A DNA stretch of 64,000 nucleotides, taken from the NCBI GenBank assembly GCA_963920635.1, contig OY987298.1, forward strand, positions 24,220,647-24,284,646. Reading direction: 5' to 3'. Below, in pieces: positions 18,746 to 30,816 of this stretch. The notes under the pieces were generated by a model. The model had not been told where the DNA came from. It made no database searches and worked only from the letters and a program-made list of their open reading frames with translations. The stretch is from Pseudeuparius sepicola. Taxonomy: Eukaryota > Arthropoda > Insecta > Coleoptera > Anthribidae. Both the position numbers and the translations under genes were made by a program. Position 1 is the first letter of the stretch. Each line of letters starts with the position of its first letter.

Positions 18746-18811
18746 TAGCAACTACGTGCCAGGAGGAACGGAGGCCGAAGGCCTCCGTCCGACTGGCATG
18801 TAGTTGCCCGA
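18746..18811. repeat. Hairpin at the boundary of the left-only segment
   Basis: gcaactacgtgccag and ggaggcc are mirrored by ggcctcc and ctggcatgtagttgc around a gaa centre. Only the distal half exists in the right arm. The left-only 986 bp ends inside this hairpin. Confidence 0.7.
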
Positions 18812-19879
18812 ACAAAATCCACCCTTCCCCCTTGCACGCGTTTCGCGCATGCGCAGTTCCGCACTTTTGAAAATTTTTTATTCAAAAAATGTAATTTTAA
18901 AAAGGTCCTGATCCTATAATCCCGATAACATTTTGGGAAATTTTCATTTTTTGACGGTGAAATGTACAAGACAAGACTCAGACGAATGTTTTATATACAA
19001 GTGCAGATAGAATTTTTTCGAGTGACTGATAAAAACAGCTATTATAATAGTTAATCGGAAGGCCCCAGATAACATAGGAAATTTTGTTTGAACAAGATCT
19101 GTAAAAAAATCCAAGACGTGAAAATGTAGGTAGAATTTTCGAATAAGTTTTGTATACCGGTAAAAATATATGTAAAGGTAAAAATAACGTCAGTTTCACT
19201 TGGAAAGAAATGATGAAAAAATTTCAGTTTCAGTAAAAAAAATACGATGTAGAGGTTGTACCAAAAAAAATTGGAAATAATTATTTATTCCAGTAAAATA
19301 TACACAAGACCGAAAAAGGTAATTGCGCGGCTGTCCCATTTTATACACCCTAGCTGTTTCAGTTCATCTCGTTTGGAAAAATTTTAGGGGTTATTACTTT
19401 TTTAAATACCGGTTTCCTCAACCTTATTTGAAAGTAAATATTTTTTAGTTCCCCACAGAAGGAAATAATGACGATATTTTATACCGGTGGATTCAAAAAA
19501 TATATAAGGTTAGGAAAAAACCTTGGTAGGCAAACGCGGCTCTGCTGACCAGACAAAAAAAAACCTTAGTCGACAAATAATGGCCTATAAGAAGGGTGCG
19601 TGATTCCACGTATCAGTTCGAGTGCTCCAAGATGCAAGTAAGTATATACCAGCTGTCCCATTTTTAAACAGCTAGATATTTGGAAACCTTTCGTAAAAAA
19701 ATTCCCAAGGATTACATGAGCAAAAGAAAGAAAAAAATTTAAATATACCAGCTGTCCCATTTATAAACCGCTTGATATCTTGGAAACGAAAACTTATATA
19801 AAGGAAGTAAAAGCCATATCTTAATAGGCGGAGGACCGACTGTCATTCAGACAGGTGAAAAATTTTTGTGATTTTTTGT

Positions 19880-20375
19880 AGAAGTTTTTTGACAAAATTT
19901 TTTTTGTCATTTTTTTTTGCCAAAATTTTTTTTTGGCAGAATTTTTTTTTTGCCAAAATTTTTTTTTGCCAAAATTTTTTTTTGCCAAAATTTTTTTTTA
20001 CCAAAATTTTTTTTTACCAAAATTTTTTTTTGCAAAATTTTTTTTTGCCAAATTTTTTTTTGCAAAATTTTTTTCCCTAAATTTTTTTTTCGTCTAAATT
20101 TTTTTCCCCAAATTTTTTTTTCGTCAAAATTTTTTTTTGTCAAATTTTTTTTTTACAATTTTTTTTGGCAAAATTTTTTTTTGCAAAATTTTTTTTTGCC
20201 ACATTTTTTTTTGCCAAATTTTTTTTTGCCAAATTTTTTTTTGTCAAAATATTTTTTGTCAAAATTTTTTTTTGTAAAATTTTTTTTGACATTTTTTTTT
20301 GCCAAATTTTTTTTTGTCGAATTTTTTTTTGCCAAATTCTTTTTCGACAAATTTTTTTTTGATACAAATATAATT
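19880..20375. repeat. T-tract array (ttttttttgccaaaat), left arm
   Basis: About 30 imperfect 15-17 bp units consist of a run of T, then gcc or gtc, then aaa. The mirror array at about 29105-29395 is roughly 200 bp shorter. Its translations (FFFAKIFF and KKILAKKN strings) are artefacts of the repeat. Confidence 0.85.
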
Positions 20376-21247
20376 GCTAACGTTTAATTTGTTTACCCCA
20401 TTTACGAAAATGATAACAAAATTGGATCAGACAAGATGTTTTTTCGAAGTATAGTTTTTAAACACAGGGTGCCACCACCGGTTTTACGATATAGGTTTCA
20501 AAATGCGACGCAAGTACATAAAAAAATACCCTAGAGATAAGAAAACAAAATACAACTCACCGAAAGATTCTTGATGATGTATAAAAAGAAATCAGGTTAC
20601 ATCTAATGCCCCAGACAGTAAAATAAACATCCCCGAGCTATCAGATATAACCAAACATCATTTTTCTAACGGCACAGTCATTTTCACGGGAAAAACAACC
20701 AGTAACCGTTCAAATTCCATAGATAAGTACTGCCGTAATCCAAAATTTCACTGAACTACGCGTATCTATTATACTGAAGTAGGTACTGATACACTTCCAT
20801 CTTTCCAAAGAAAAACAAACACGAAACTCAGACTTTTCATATATTTATTACAACGCCTCGATAGAGTCTTTATCTGTGGCCACGACCGAAAATCTACTGA
20901 AGCAAGTGCGACGCATAGGACGTGAAAAGTGCCGAGTTGGTTTTATTAAACAATGAAACTTATACCTACGTATATATAAAATAAATGAGAAATATGCCAG
21001 AGATGTGAAACCTAATTGTGTTGCAAGTTTGAGGGTCCAAAAAAAATATTGGCTTTAATTTTTTAAGGTGAGAAACACATCTAACAGCCAGTTTGGAAAT
21101 ATACAAGGCAAAAAAAGTAGTGATGTGGCTGTCCCATTTTATGTTTTATACAGGTTGGGTTATTTTAGAATAGTTGTTCAATAGACCGAGACAACATCAT
21201 AAACGCTTCCCGTTAGAACAGAATCTGATGAAAAGAAAAATTCCATC

Positions 21248-21490
21248 TGGGTCAAGCTACTACATAACTAAAATAAAAAATACTGAACGTTATAAAATTT
21301 AAAAAATCATATTTTCAACGGATTTTTATCATCTGAAAATTGTTCTTGTGTAAAATTCAGTTTCACTGGGTCAAGCTAGGTGGTAACTATATAACCAAAA
21401 TAAAAAATACTGAACGTTATAAAATTAAAAAAATCATATTTTCAAGGGATTTTTGTCCTCTGAAAATTGGTTTTGTGTAAATTGAGTTTC
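21248..21490. repeat. About 120-bp direct duplication, left arm
   Basis: The segment gggtcaagct...ctgaacgttataaaa...tcatattttcaa...gtgtaaa occurs twice, starting near 21250 and 21369. Both copies are mirrored in the right arm around 27980-28220. Confidence 0.75.
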
Positions 21491-21968
21491 AATAAGTTAC
21501 TAATTGAGATAATAGGAAAAAAATCTTAAAAATCTCTTATAGAATTCTGAGACAACGACCCTGAGAGTAAATATCATACAAAAATCTTTGTGCGTTGACT
21601 TTCAACTCAATTTAATAATTAGGTTTAATAATGACAATTTTCTCGATTATCTAGAATCAAAAATATTGCGAGTGGCAATTCACAATTTTCTAGATATCAT
21701 GTGAAGCCTTATTATTGCGTCGTAAGTTAGAGGATCCAAAAATATTGGCTTAAATTGTTTAGTAAATGCGATTAAAATATGTTTAGTTTATCAACAGTTA
21801 ATTGTAACAGCTTATAATCTTAGAAGCTAAACTCTTTAAAAAAATTTTTAGACAAAAAGTTGTAGTTTAATAATGGTCAGTTGGATTCCTTTTGAATCAT
21901 GTTTGCATATTACCTACAAGGAGTTACAACCTCAAAACATAGAAATCGCTCATTTTAAACCGATTTAA

Positions 21969-22330
21969 TAAAAATTTCACCAAAACAATACTTTCACTCA
22001 TATGATACACTTCTGATTAATAAAAAAGGCACCATAGGTAGTAATAATAAGATATTCAACGGAATTTTTATCGACTGTTTGCCCATTTTGCTAGCTTTTG
22101 GGGGTATTCCTTGATATTTTAGACTGATAAAAATGAATAATAAAAATTAAAAATAAAAATTTCACCAAAACAATACTTTCACTCATATAATACACTTCTG
22201 ATTAATAAAAAAGGCACCATAGGTAGTAGTAATAAGATATTCAACGGAATTTTTATCGACTGTTTGCCCATTTTGCTAGCTTTGGGGGGTATTCCTTGAT
22301 ATTTTAGACGGATAAAAATGAATAACTAAA
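21969..22330. repeat. About 183-bp direct duplication, left arm
   Basis: Two nearly identical copies carry aaaatttcaccaaaacaata and ggcaccataggtagta, starting near 21969 and 22152. They are mirrored in the right arm at about 27140-27500. Confidence 0.8.
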
Positions 22331-22699
22331 ATTCAAAACGCACTGTTGACTTTACTTACGTGAATAGTAAGTCTATAATACGTATCGAAAACAGAGAAAT
22401 ATTCAGGTCAAGAAAAAAATGGCCTAATTTACAAGTTTGTAAATCAAAAACTACCTTTTGGCTTTTCATTTTGATGAGAAAATACGTCTAATTAGTAAGT
22501 CAAATAAATGGGACATCATGAAAGATATACTAATAATTGAACAAATGCTATCTTAGTTCTATAGGCAGAAAGGTACTATGGGTAGTAATAGTTTTGGGAT
22601 CAAAAGACGACCTGTTAGCTTTTAAATTTGTTAAGAAAATACGTCTAATGAAATTGAAAGTAGTAACTAGGTTTTGGTTAACATTTCGTTAACGCGTTG

Positions 22700-24015
22700 A
22701 TGAATAAGAATGCAAGTGAAAAGTAGACCGAATTTCCCAAAAAACGGTGAGTGACCAAACAAGTTATTATAAAAAGTGGCTCGGGAGACCGATGTAACCT
22801 AGGAAACGCCTTTCCTTCGAATAGAAAGTAAAAAAAAGTTGCAAAATGGGACTTAGATGAATATTTGATGCAAGTGAAAAGTAGGCAGAATTTTCGAAAA
22901 TCGGGGACGGATCAAAAAATATTAAGTTGATCGGGAGGTTGAGATAACCTATGAAACACCTTTCATTCCCACAGAATCTGACAAAAAATTCCAAGAAAAT
23001 TTTAGACGACTGTTTGCAAGTGAAAAGTATACATAATTTTTTTGAAAAAACTGCGACTGACCAAAAAAAATAGATATTAGAAAATTTTGCTCGGGAGATC
23101 GAGGTAACATAGAAAACGCCTTTCATCCGAATATAATCTGAAATAAATTCCGAGATGGGACTTAGATGAATGTTTGATGCAAGTGGAAAGTAGACCGAAT
23201 TGCCGAAAAACGCGGGAGGTCGAGGTAACCTCGGAAAAACGCCTTTTATTCGAACAGAATCTGACAAAAAAAAATCCAAGTCGAATGTTTGATGCAATTG
23301 AAAGGTAGACAGAATTTTAGAAAAACGGCAACTGATCAAAAAATATATATTCGAAAATTTTGGTCGGGAGCCCGAGGTAACCTAGAAAACGCCTTTCGTT
23401 CTAACAGAATCCGACAAAAAAATTCCAAGACGGGATGGTAGTGGGACGAATGTTTGACGCAAGTTAAAAGTAGACAGAATATTAAAAAACGAGAACCGAC
23501 CAAGTAGTTATTAGAAAAAGTGGCTCAGGAGGTCGAGGTAACCTAGGAAATGCCTTTAGTTTGAAAAGAATCTGACAAACAAAAAATCCAAGACGAATAT
23601 TTGATGCAATTGAAAGGTAGACAGAATTTTAGAAAAACGGCAACTGATCAAAAAATATATATTCGAAAATTTTGGTCGGGAGCCCGAGGTAACCTAGAAA
23701 ACGCCTTTCGTTCGAACAGAATCCGACAAAAAAATTCCAAGACGGGATGGTAGTTGGACGAGTGTTTGACGCAAGTTAAAAGTAGACAGAATATTAAAAA
23801 ACGAGAACCGACCAAATAGTTATTAGAAGAAGTGGCTCGGGAGGTCGAGGTAACCTAGGAAATGCCTTTCATTCGAACAGAATCCGACAAAAAAAAATTC
23901 CAAGACATGACTTAGAAAAATATTCATTTGATGCAGATGAAAAAGAGACAGCATTTCCAAAAAAAACTTCGACTGACCTAAAAGTTATTAGAAAAAGTTG
24001 CTCGGGAGGCCGATG
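22700..24015. repeat. Tandem array of about nine 150-170 bp units, left arm
   Basis: Each unit contains gcaagtgaaaagtagacaga, then cgggaggtcgaggtaaccta, then ggaaacgcctttc and cagaatctgacaaaaa. Starts are spaced about 125-175 bp apart. Diverged single units also occur outside the array (near 19070 and 21180). The mirror array is at about 25445-26755. The long frames across it (190 aa) are repeat translations. Confidence 0.85.
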
Positions 24016-24145
24016 TCTAGCAAAATATAACACCATTGCACCAGAGTTATTTCCATCTACGTAACATTATTGGCGTGGTGGTCGACTAATCGCGTTCACT
24101 ATTAAATTAATTATGACTGGTCAAATACGTATATAATGCAAATTA

Positions 24146-24540
24146 AAAAACGCTTTAACGAAGCGTTTACAATGCGTTAACGAGGATTGACAGCGCGTTA
24201 ACGAGGCGTTACCAACGCGTTAAACGCGTGAAAGAAGCGTTATCAACGTGTTAAACGCGTGAAAGAAGCGTTATCCATGCGTTACGCGTTAACGAAGCGT
24301 TATCAACGCGTTAACAACGCGTTATCCATGCGTTAACTACTAGTTATCGATTCGTTAACAATGCGTTAACGAACAACGCATTAACGAACAACGCGTTAAC
24401 GAAACGTTAACGACGTGTCAGCAAAGCTTTAACAAAGCGTTAACGAAGCTTTAACATCGCGTCAATGCGTTAAGACGCGTTAAAACCGCGTTAACGAATC
24501 TTTGACGACGCATTAACGAAGCGTTGACGAGTGTGGAAGT
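24146..24540. repeat. GCGTTAAC minisatellite near the palindrome centre, left
   Basis: Dozens of gcgttaac/acgcgtt words at irregular 10-20 bp spacing. gttaac and acgcgt are themselves palindromic. The mirror array at about 24925-25325 gives two CpG-bearing arrays flanking the loop. Confidence 0.85.
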
Positions 24541-24712
24541 GCGTGGACCCTCCAACTCCCAGAATCGCAACTTACACCAGATCAAACTCAACTGTGGAAT
24601 CTTGTGACGTCACAGAGATGCTACTTTACATTTCTTTTAAGTAGTTAACCTAACCTAACATTATTGTCGCGGTGACCAAGAGGTTATCGACTGGTGAACC
24701 GATTGCCATTGG

Positions 24713-24754
24713 ATTTGGGAGAGGTGTATCAAAGGCGGATTAAGTCAGTTTTGA
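24713..24754. other. 42-nt loop at the centre of the palindrome
   Basis: The arms meet at ccattgg (ends 24712) and ccaatgg (starts 24755). The 42 bases between, beginning atttgggagaggtgtatc, have no inverted partner and mark the symmetry axis at about 24733. Confidence 0.85.
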
Positions 24755-27700
24755 CCAATGGTAATCGGTTCACCAGTCGATAACCTCTTGGTCACCGCGA
24801 CAATAATGTTAGGTTAGGTTAACTACTTAAAAGAAATGTAAAGTAGCATCTCTGTGACGTCACAAGATTCCACAGTTGAGTTTGATCTGGTGTAAGTTGC
24901 GATTCTGGGAGTTGGAGGGTCCACGCACTTCCACACTCGTCAACGCTTCGTTAATGCGTCGTCAAAGATTCGTTAACGCGGTTTTAACGCGTCTTAACGC
25001 ATTGACGCGATGTTAAAGCTTCGTTAACGCTTTGTTAAAGCTTTGCTGACACGTCGTTAACGTTTCGTTAACGCGTTGTTCGTTAATGCGTTGTTCGTTA
25101 ACGCATTGTTAACGAATCGATAACTAGTAGTTAACGCATGGATAACGCGTTGTTAACGCGTTGATAACGCTTCGTTAACGCGTAACGCATGGATAACGCT
25201 TCTTTCACGCGTTTAACACGTTGATAACGCTTCTTTCACGCGTTTAACGCGTTGGTAACGCCTCGTTAACGCGCTGTCAATCCTCGTTAACGCATTGTAA
25301 ACGCTTCGTTAAAGCGTTTTTTAATTTGCATTATATACGTATTTGACCAGTCATAATTAATTTAATAGTGAACGCGATTAGTCGACCACCACGCCAATAA
25401 TGTTACGTAGATGGAAATAACTCTGGTGCAATGGTGTTATATTTTGCTAGACATCGGCCTCCCGAGCAACTTTTTCTAATAACTTTTAGGTCAGTCGAAG
25501 TTTTTTTTGGAAATGCTGTCTCTTTTTCATCTGCATCAAATGAATATTTTTCAAAGTCATGTCTTGGAATTTTTTTTTGTCGGATTCTGTTCGAACGAAA
25601 GGCATTTCCTAGGTTACCTCGACCTCCCGAGCCACTTCTTCTAATAACTATTTGGTCGGTTCTCGTTTTTTAATATTCTGTCTACTTTTAACTTGCGTCA
25701 AACATTCGTCCCACTACCATCCCGTCTTGGAATTTTTTTGTCGGATTCTGTTAGAACGAAAGGCGTTTTCTAGGTTACCTCGGGCTCCCGACCAAAATTT
25801 TCGAATATATATTTTTTTGATCAGTTGCCGTTTTTCTAAAATTCTGTCTACCTTTCAATTGCATCAAATATTCGTCTTGGATTTTTTGTTTGTCAGATTC
25901 TTTTCAAACTAAAGGCATTTCCTAGGTTACCTCGACCTCCTGAGCCACTTTTTCTAATAACTACTTGGTCGGTTCTCGTTTTTTAATATTCTGTCTACTT
26001 TTAACTTGCGTCAAACATTCGTCCCACTACCATCCCGTCTTGGAATTTTTTTGTCGGATTCTGTTAGAACGAAAGGCGTTTTCTAGGTTACCTCGGGCTC
26101 CCGACCAAAATTTTCGAATATATATTTTTTGATCAGTTGCCGTTTTTCTAAAATTCTGTCTACCTTTCAATTGCATCAAACATTCGACTTGGATTTTTTT
26201 TTGTCAGATTCTGTTCGAATAAAAGGCGTTTTTCCGAGGTTACCTCGACCTCCCGCGTTTTTCGGCAATTCGGTCTACTTTCCACTTGCATCAAACATTC
26301 ATCTAAGTCCCATCTCGGAATTTATTTCAGATTATATTCGGATGAAAGGCGTTTTCTATGTTACCTCGATCTCCCGAGCAAAATTTTCTAATATCTATTT
26401 TTTTTGGTCAGTCGCAGTTTTTTCAAAAAAATTATGTATACTTTTCACTTGCAAACAGTCGTCTAAAATTTTCTTGGAATTTTTTGTCAGATTCTGTGGG
26501 AATGAAAGGTGTTTCATAGGTTATCTCAACCTCCCGATCAACTTAATATTTTTTGATCCGTCCCCGATTTTCGAAAATTCTGCCTACTTTTCACTTGCAT
26601 CAAATATTCATCTAAGTCCCATTTTGCAACTTTTTTTTACTTTCTATTCGAAGGAAAGGCGTTTCCTAGGTTACATCGGTCTCCCGAGCCACTTTTTATA
26701 ATAACTTGTTTGGTCACTCACCGTTTTTTGGGAAATTCGGTCTACTTTTCACTTGCATTCTTATTCATCAACGCGTTAACGAAATGTTAACCAAAACCTA
26801 GTTACTACTTTCAATTTCATTAGACGTATTTTCTTAACAAATTTAAAAGCTAACAGGTCGTCTTTTGATCCCAAAACTATTACTACCCATAGTACCTTTC
26901 TGCCTATAGAACTAAGATAGCATTTGTTCAATTATTAGTATATCTTTCATGATGTCCCATTTATTTGACTTACTAATTAGACGTATTTTCTCATCAAAAT
27001 GAAAAGCCAAAAGGTAGTTTTTGATTTACAAACTTGTAAATTAGGCCATTTTTTTCTTGACCTGAATATTTCTCTGTTTTCGATACGTATTATAGACTTA
27101 CTATTCACGTAAGTAAAGTCAACAGTGCGTTTTGAATTTTAGTTATTCATTTTTATCCGTCTAAAATATCAAGGAATACCCCCCAAAGCTAGCAAAATGG
27201 GCAAACAGTCGATAAAAATTCCGTTGAATATCTTATTACTACTACCTATGGTGCCTTTTTTATTAATCAGAAGTGTATTATATGAGTGAAAGTATTGTTT
27301 TGGTGAAATTTTTATTTTTAATTTTTATTATTCATTTTTATCAGTCTAAAATATCAAGGAATACCCCCAAAAGCTAGCAAAATGGGCAAACAGTCGATAA
27401 AAATTCCGTTGAATATCTTATTATTACTACCTATGGTGCCTTTTTTATTAATCAGAAGTGTATCATATGAGTGAAAGTATTGTTTTGGTGAAATTTTTAT
27501 TAAATCGGTTTAAAATGAGCGATTTCTATGTTTTGAGGTTGTAACTCCTTGTAGGTAATATGCAAACATGATTCAAAAGGAATCCAACTGACCATTATTA
27601 AACTACAACTTTTTGTCTAAAAATTTTTTTAAAGAGTTTAGCTTCTAAGATTATAAGCTGTTACAATTAACTGTTGATAAACTAAACATATTTTAATCGC

Positions 27701-30700
27701 ATTTACTAAACAATTTAAGCCAATATTTTTGGATCCTCTAACTTACGACGCAATAATAAGGCTTCACATGATATCTAGAAAATTGTGAATTGCCACTCGC
27801 AATATTTTTGATTCTAGATAATCGAGAAAATTGTCATTATTAAACCTAATTATTAAATCGAGTTGAAAGTCAACGCACAAAGATTTTTGTATGATATTTA
27901 CTCTCAGGGTCGTTGTCTCAGAATTCTATAAGAGATTCTTAAGATTTTTTCCCTATTATCTCAATTAGTAACTTATTGAAACTCAATTTACACAAAACCA
28001 ATTTTCAGAGGACAAAAATCCCTTGAAAATATGATTTTTTAAATTTTATAACGTTCAGTATTTTTTATTTTGGTTATATAGTTACCACCTAGCTTGACCC
28101 AGTGAAACTGAATTTTACACAAGAACAATTTTCAGAGGATAAAAATCCGTTGAAAATATGATTTTTTAAATTTTATAACGTTCAGTATTTTTTATTTTAG
28201 TTATGTAGTAGCTTGACCCAGATGGAATTTTTCTTTTCATCAGATTCTGTTCTAACGGGAAGCGTTTATGATGTTGTCTCGGTCTATTGAACAACTATTC
28301 TAAAATAACCCAACCTGTATAAAACATAAAATGGGACAGCCACATCACTACTTTTTTTGCCTTGTATATTTCCAAACTGGCTGTTAGATGTGTTTCTCAC
28401 CTAAAAAAATTAAAGCCAATATTTTTTTTGGACCCTCAAACTTGCAACACAATTAGGTTTCACATCTCTGGCATATTTCTCATTTATTTTATATATACGT
28501 AGGTATAAGTTTCATTGTTTAATAAAACCAACTCGGCACTTTTCACGTCCTATGCGTCGCACTTGCTTCAGTAGATTCTCGGTCGTGGCCACAGATAAAG
28601 ACTCTATCGAGGCGTTGTAATAAATATATGAAAAGTCTGAGTTTCGTGTTTGTTTTTCTTTGGAAAGATGGAAGTGTATCAGTACCTACTTCAGTATAAT
28701 AGATACGCGTAGTTCAGTGAAATTTTGGATTACGGCAGTACCTATCTATGGAATTTGAACGGTTACTGGTTGTTTTTCCCGTGAAAATGACTGTGCCGTT
28801 AGAAAAATTATGTTTGGTTATATCTGATAGCTCGGGGATGTTTATTTTACTGTCTGGGGCATTAGATGTAACCTGATTTCTTTTTATACATCATCAAGAA
28901 TCTTTCGGTGAGTTGTATTTTGTTTTCTTATCTCTAGGGTATTTTTTTATGTACTTGCGTCGCATTTTGAAACCTATATCGTAAAACCGGTGGTGGCACC
29001 CTGTGTTTAAAAACTATACTTCGAAAAAATATCTTGTCTGATCCAATTTTGTTATCATTTTCGTAAATGGGGTAAACAAATTAAACGTTAGCAATTATAT
29101 TTGTATCAAAAAAAATTGTCGAAAAAGAATTTGGCAAAAAAAAATTCGACAAAAAAAAATTTGGCAAAAAAAAATTTCAAAAAAAATTTTACAAAAAAAA
29201 ATTTTGACAAAAAATATTTTGACAAAAAAAAATTTGGCAAAAAAAAATTTGGCAAAAAAAAATTTTGCCAAAAAAAATTGTAAAAAAAAAATTTGACAAA
29301 AAAAAAATTTGCCAAAAAAAAAATTCTGCCAAAAAAAAATTTTGGCAAAAAAAAAATGACAAAAAAAATTTTGTCAAAAAACTTCTACAAAAAATCACAA
29401 AAATTTTTCACCTGTCTGAATGACAGTCGGTCCTCCGCCTATTAAGATATGGCTTTTACTTTATATAAGTTTTCGTTTCCAAGATATCAAGCGGTTTATA
29501 AATGGGACAGCTGGTATATTTACATTTTTTTCTTTCTTTTTCTCATGTAATCCTTGGGAATTTTTTTACGAAAGGTTTCCAAATATCTAGCTGTTTAAAA
29601 ATGGGACAGCTGGTATATACTTACTTGCATCTTGGAGCACTCGAACTGATACGTGGAATCACGCACCCTTCTTATAGGCCATTATTTGTCGACTAAGGTT
29701 TTTTTTGTCTGGTCAGCAGAGCCGCGTTTGCCTACCAAGGTTTTTTCCTAACCTTATATATTTTTTGAATCCACCGGTATAAAATATCGTCATTATTTCC
29801 TTCTGTGGGGAACTAAAAAATATTTACTTTCAAATAAGGTTGAGGAAACCGGTATTTAAAAAAGTAATAACCCCTAAAATTTTTCCAAACGAGATGAACT
29901 GAAACAGCTAGGGTGTATAAAATGGGACAGCCGCGCAATTACCTTTTTCGGTCTTGTGTATATTTTACTGGAATAAATAATTATTTCCAATTTTTTTTGG
30001 TACAACCTCTACATCGTATTTTTTTTACTGAAACTGAAATTTTTTCATCATTTCTTTCCAAGTGAAACTGACGTTATTTTTACCTTTACATATATTTTTA
30101 CCGGTATACAAAACTTATTCGAAAATTCTACCTACATTTTCACGTCTTGGATTTTTTTACAGATCTTGTTCAAACAAAATTTCCTATGTTATCTGGGGCC
30201 TTCCGATTAACTATTATAATAACTGTTTTTATCAGTCACTCGAAAAAATTCTATCTGCACTTGTATATAAAACATTCGTCTGAGTCTTGTCTTGTACATT
30301 TCACCGTCAAAAAATGAAAATTTCCCAAAATGTTATCAGGATTATAGGATCAGGATATTTTTAAAATTACATTTTTTGAATAAAAAATTTTCAAAAGTGC
30401 GGAACTGCGCATGCGCGAAACGCGTGCAAGGGGGAAGGGTGGATTTTGTTCGGGCAACTACACGCCAGTCGGACGGAGGCCTTCGGCAAATTAGACTGTA
30501 TAAAACTGCAAGTGTATATAAGGGGAAACTGCTCTTGCGCTCGGATATATAGACCTCTCCCCACCAAGCCGTTGGAGTGGGGGTTGCCCCGTCGTTGGAG
30601 TGGGGGCTGGGGGGTCAACTGGGGGTCACACGTGGCCAAAAGGGCAAAGGTCAACCTATCAGGATCTAGGGGTCAACTGGGGTCATCCGGTGACGTCACG

Positions 30701-30816
30701 TGACCTCGGGCATGACGTAGCCACTTTGCTCCCGTGACCTCGGGCCGTAGGGGACTCTCAGGATCAAGGGGTCAACTGAGGTCAAAGTGGTCCCGTACTC
30801 TCTTTGTATTACTACT
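24755..30816. repeat. Right arm of the giant palindrome
   Basis: This is the mirror of 17458-24712 and carries the same tandem arrays in reverse order. It lacks the counterpart of 17793-18778, and its T-tract array is shorter. At the loss point the sequence passes directly from the mirror of atttgccga to the mirror of aggcctcc. gccga occurs at both edges of the missing piece in the left arm (17788 and 18774), so a 5-bp microhomology deletion is the simplest explanation. Confidence 0.85.

Larger units (their letters stand above)
17458..30816. mobile_element. 13.4-kb palindromic Polinton/Maverick-like element
   Basis: Both ends are AGTAGTAATACAAAG in inverted orientation and are flanked by a perfect 6-bp duplication, tatgaa (17452-17457 and 30817-30822). 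AG...CT termini with a 6-bp duplication are the known integration signature of Polintons. The inverted repeat runs almost the whole length: left arm 17458-24712, right arm 24755-30816, with a 42-nt loop between. Mirror-image 573-bp blocks (22767-23339 and 26129-26701) translate identically over 190 codons, so the arms are very similar, with scattered substitutions. No polymerase B, integrase, ATPase, protease or capsid frame exists. Length differences come mainly from a 986-bp segment found only on the left and from the T-rich repeat tract. Class assignment rests on ends and target duplication only. Confidence 0.8.

Noticed and set aside
19868..20387. ORFs of up to 156 codons rich in F or K over the T-tract array
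   Set aside because: Pure repeat translation on both strands; no credible protein.
22767..23339. Identical 190-codon ORFs in mirror positions (also 26129-26701)
   Set aside because: They are translations through the 150-170 bp tandem array; the protein itself repeats and shows no domain. Identity reflects arm similarity.
24146..25325. CRISPR-like array
   Set aside because: Short, irregular, spacerless units in a eukaryotic context; it is a minisatellite.
17458..30816. Palindrome as an assembly or library artefact
   Set aside because: Not fully excluded, but unique flanks on each side, a perfect 6-bp duplication, scattered arm differences, unequal T-tracts and a one-arm deletion at microhomology all argue for a real insertion.
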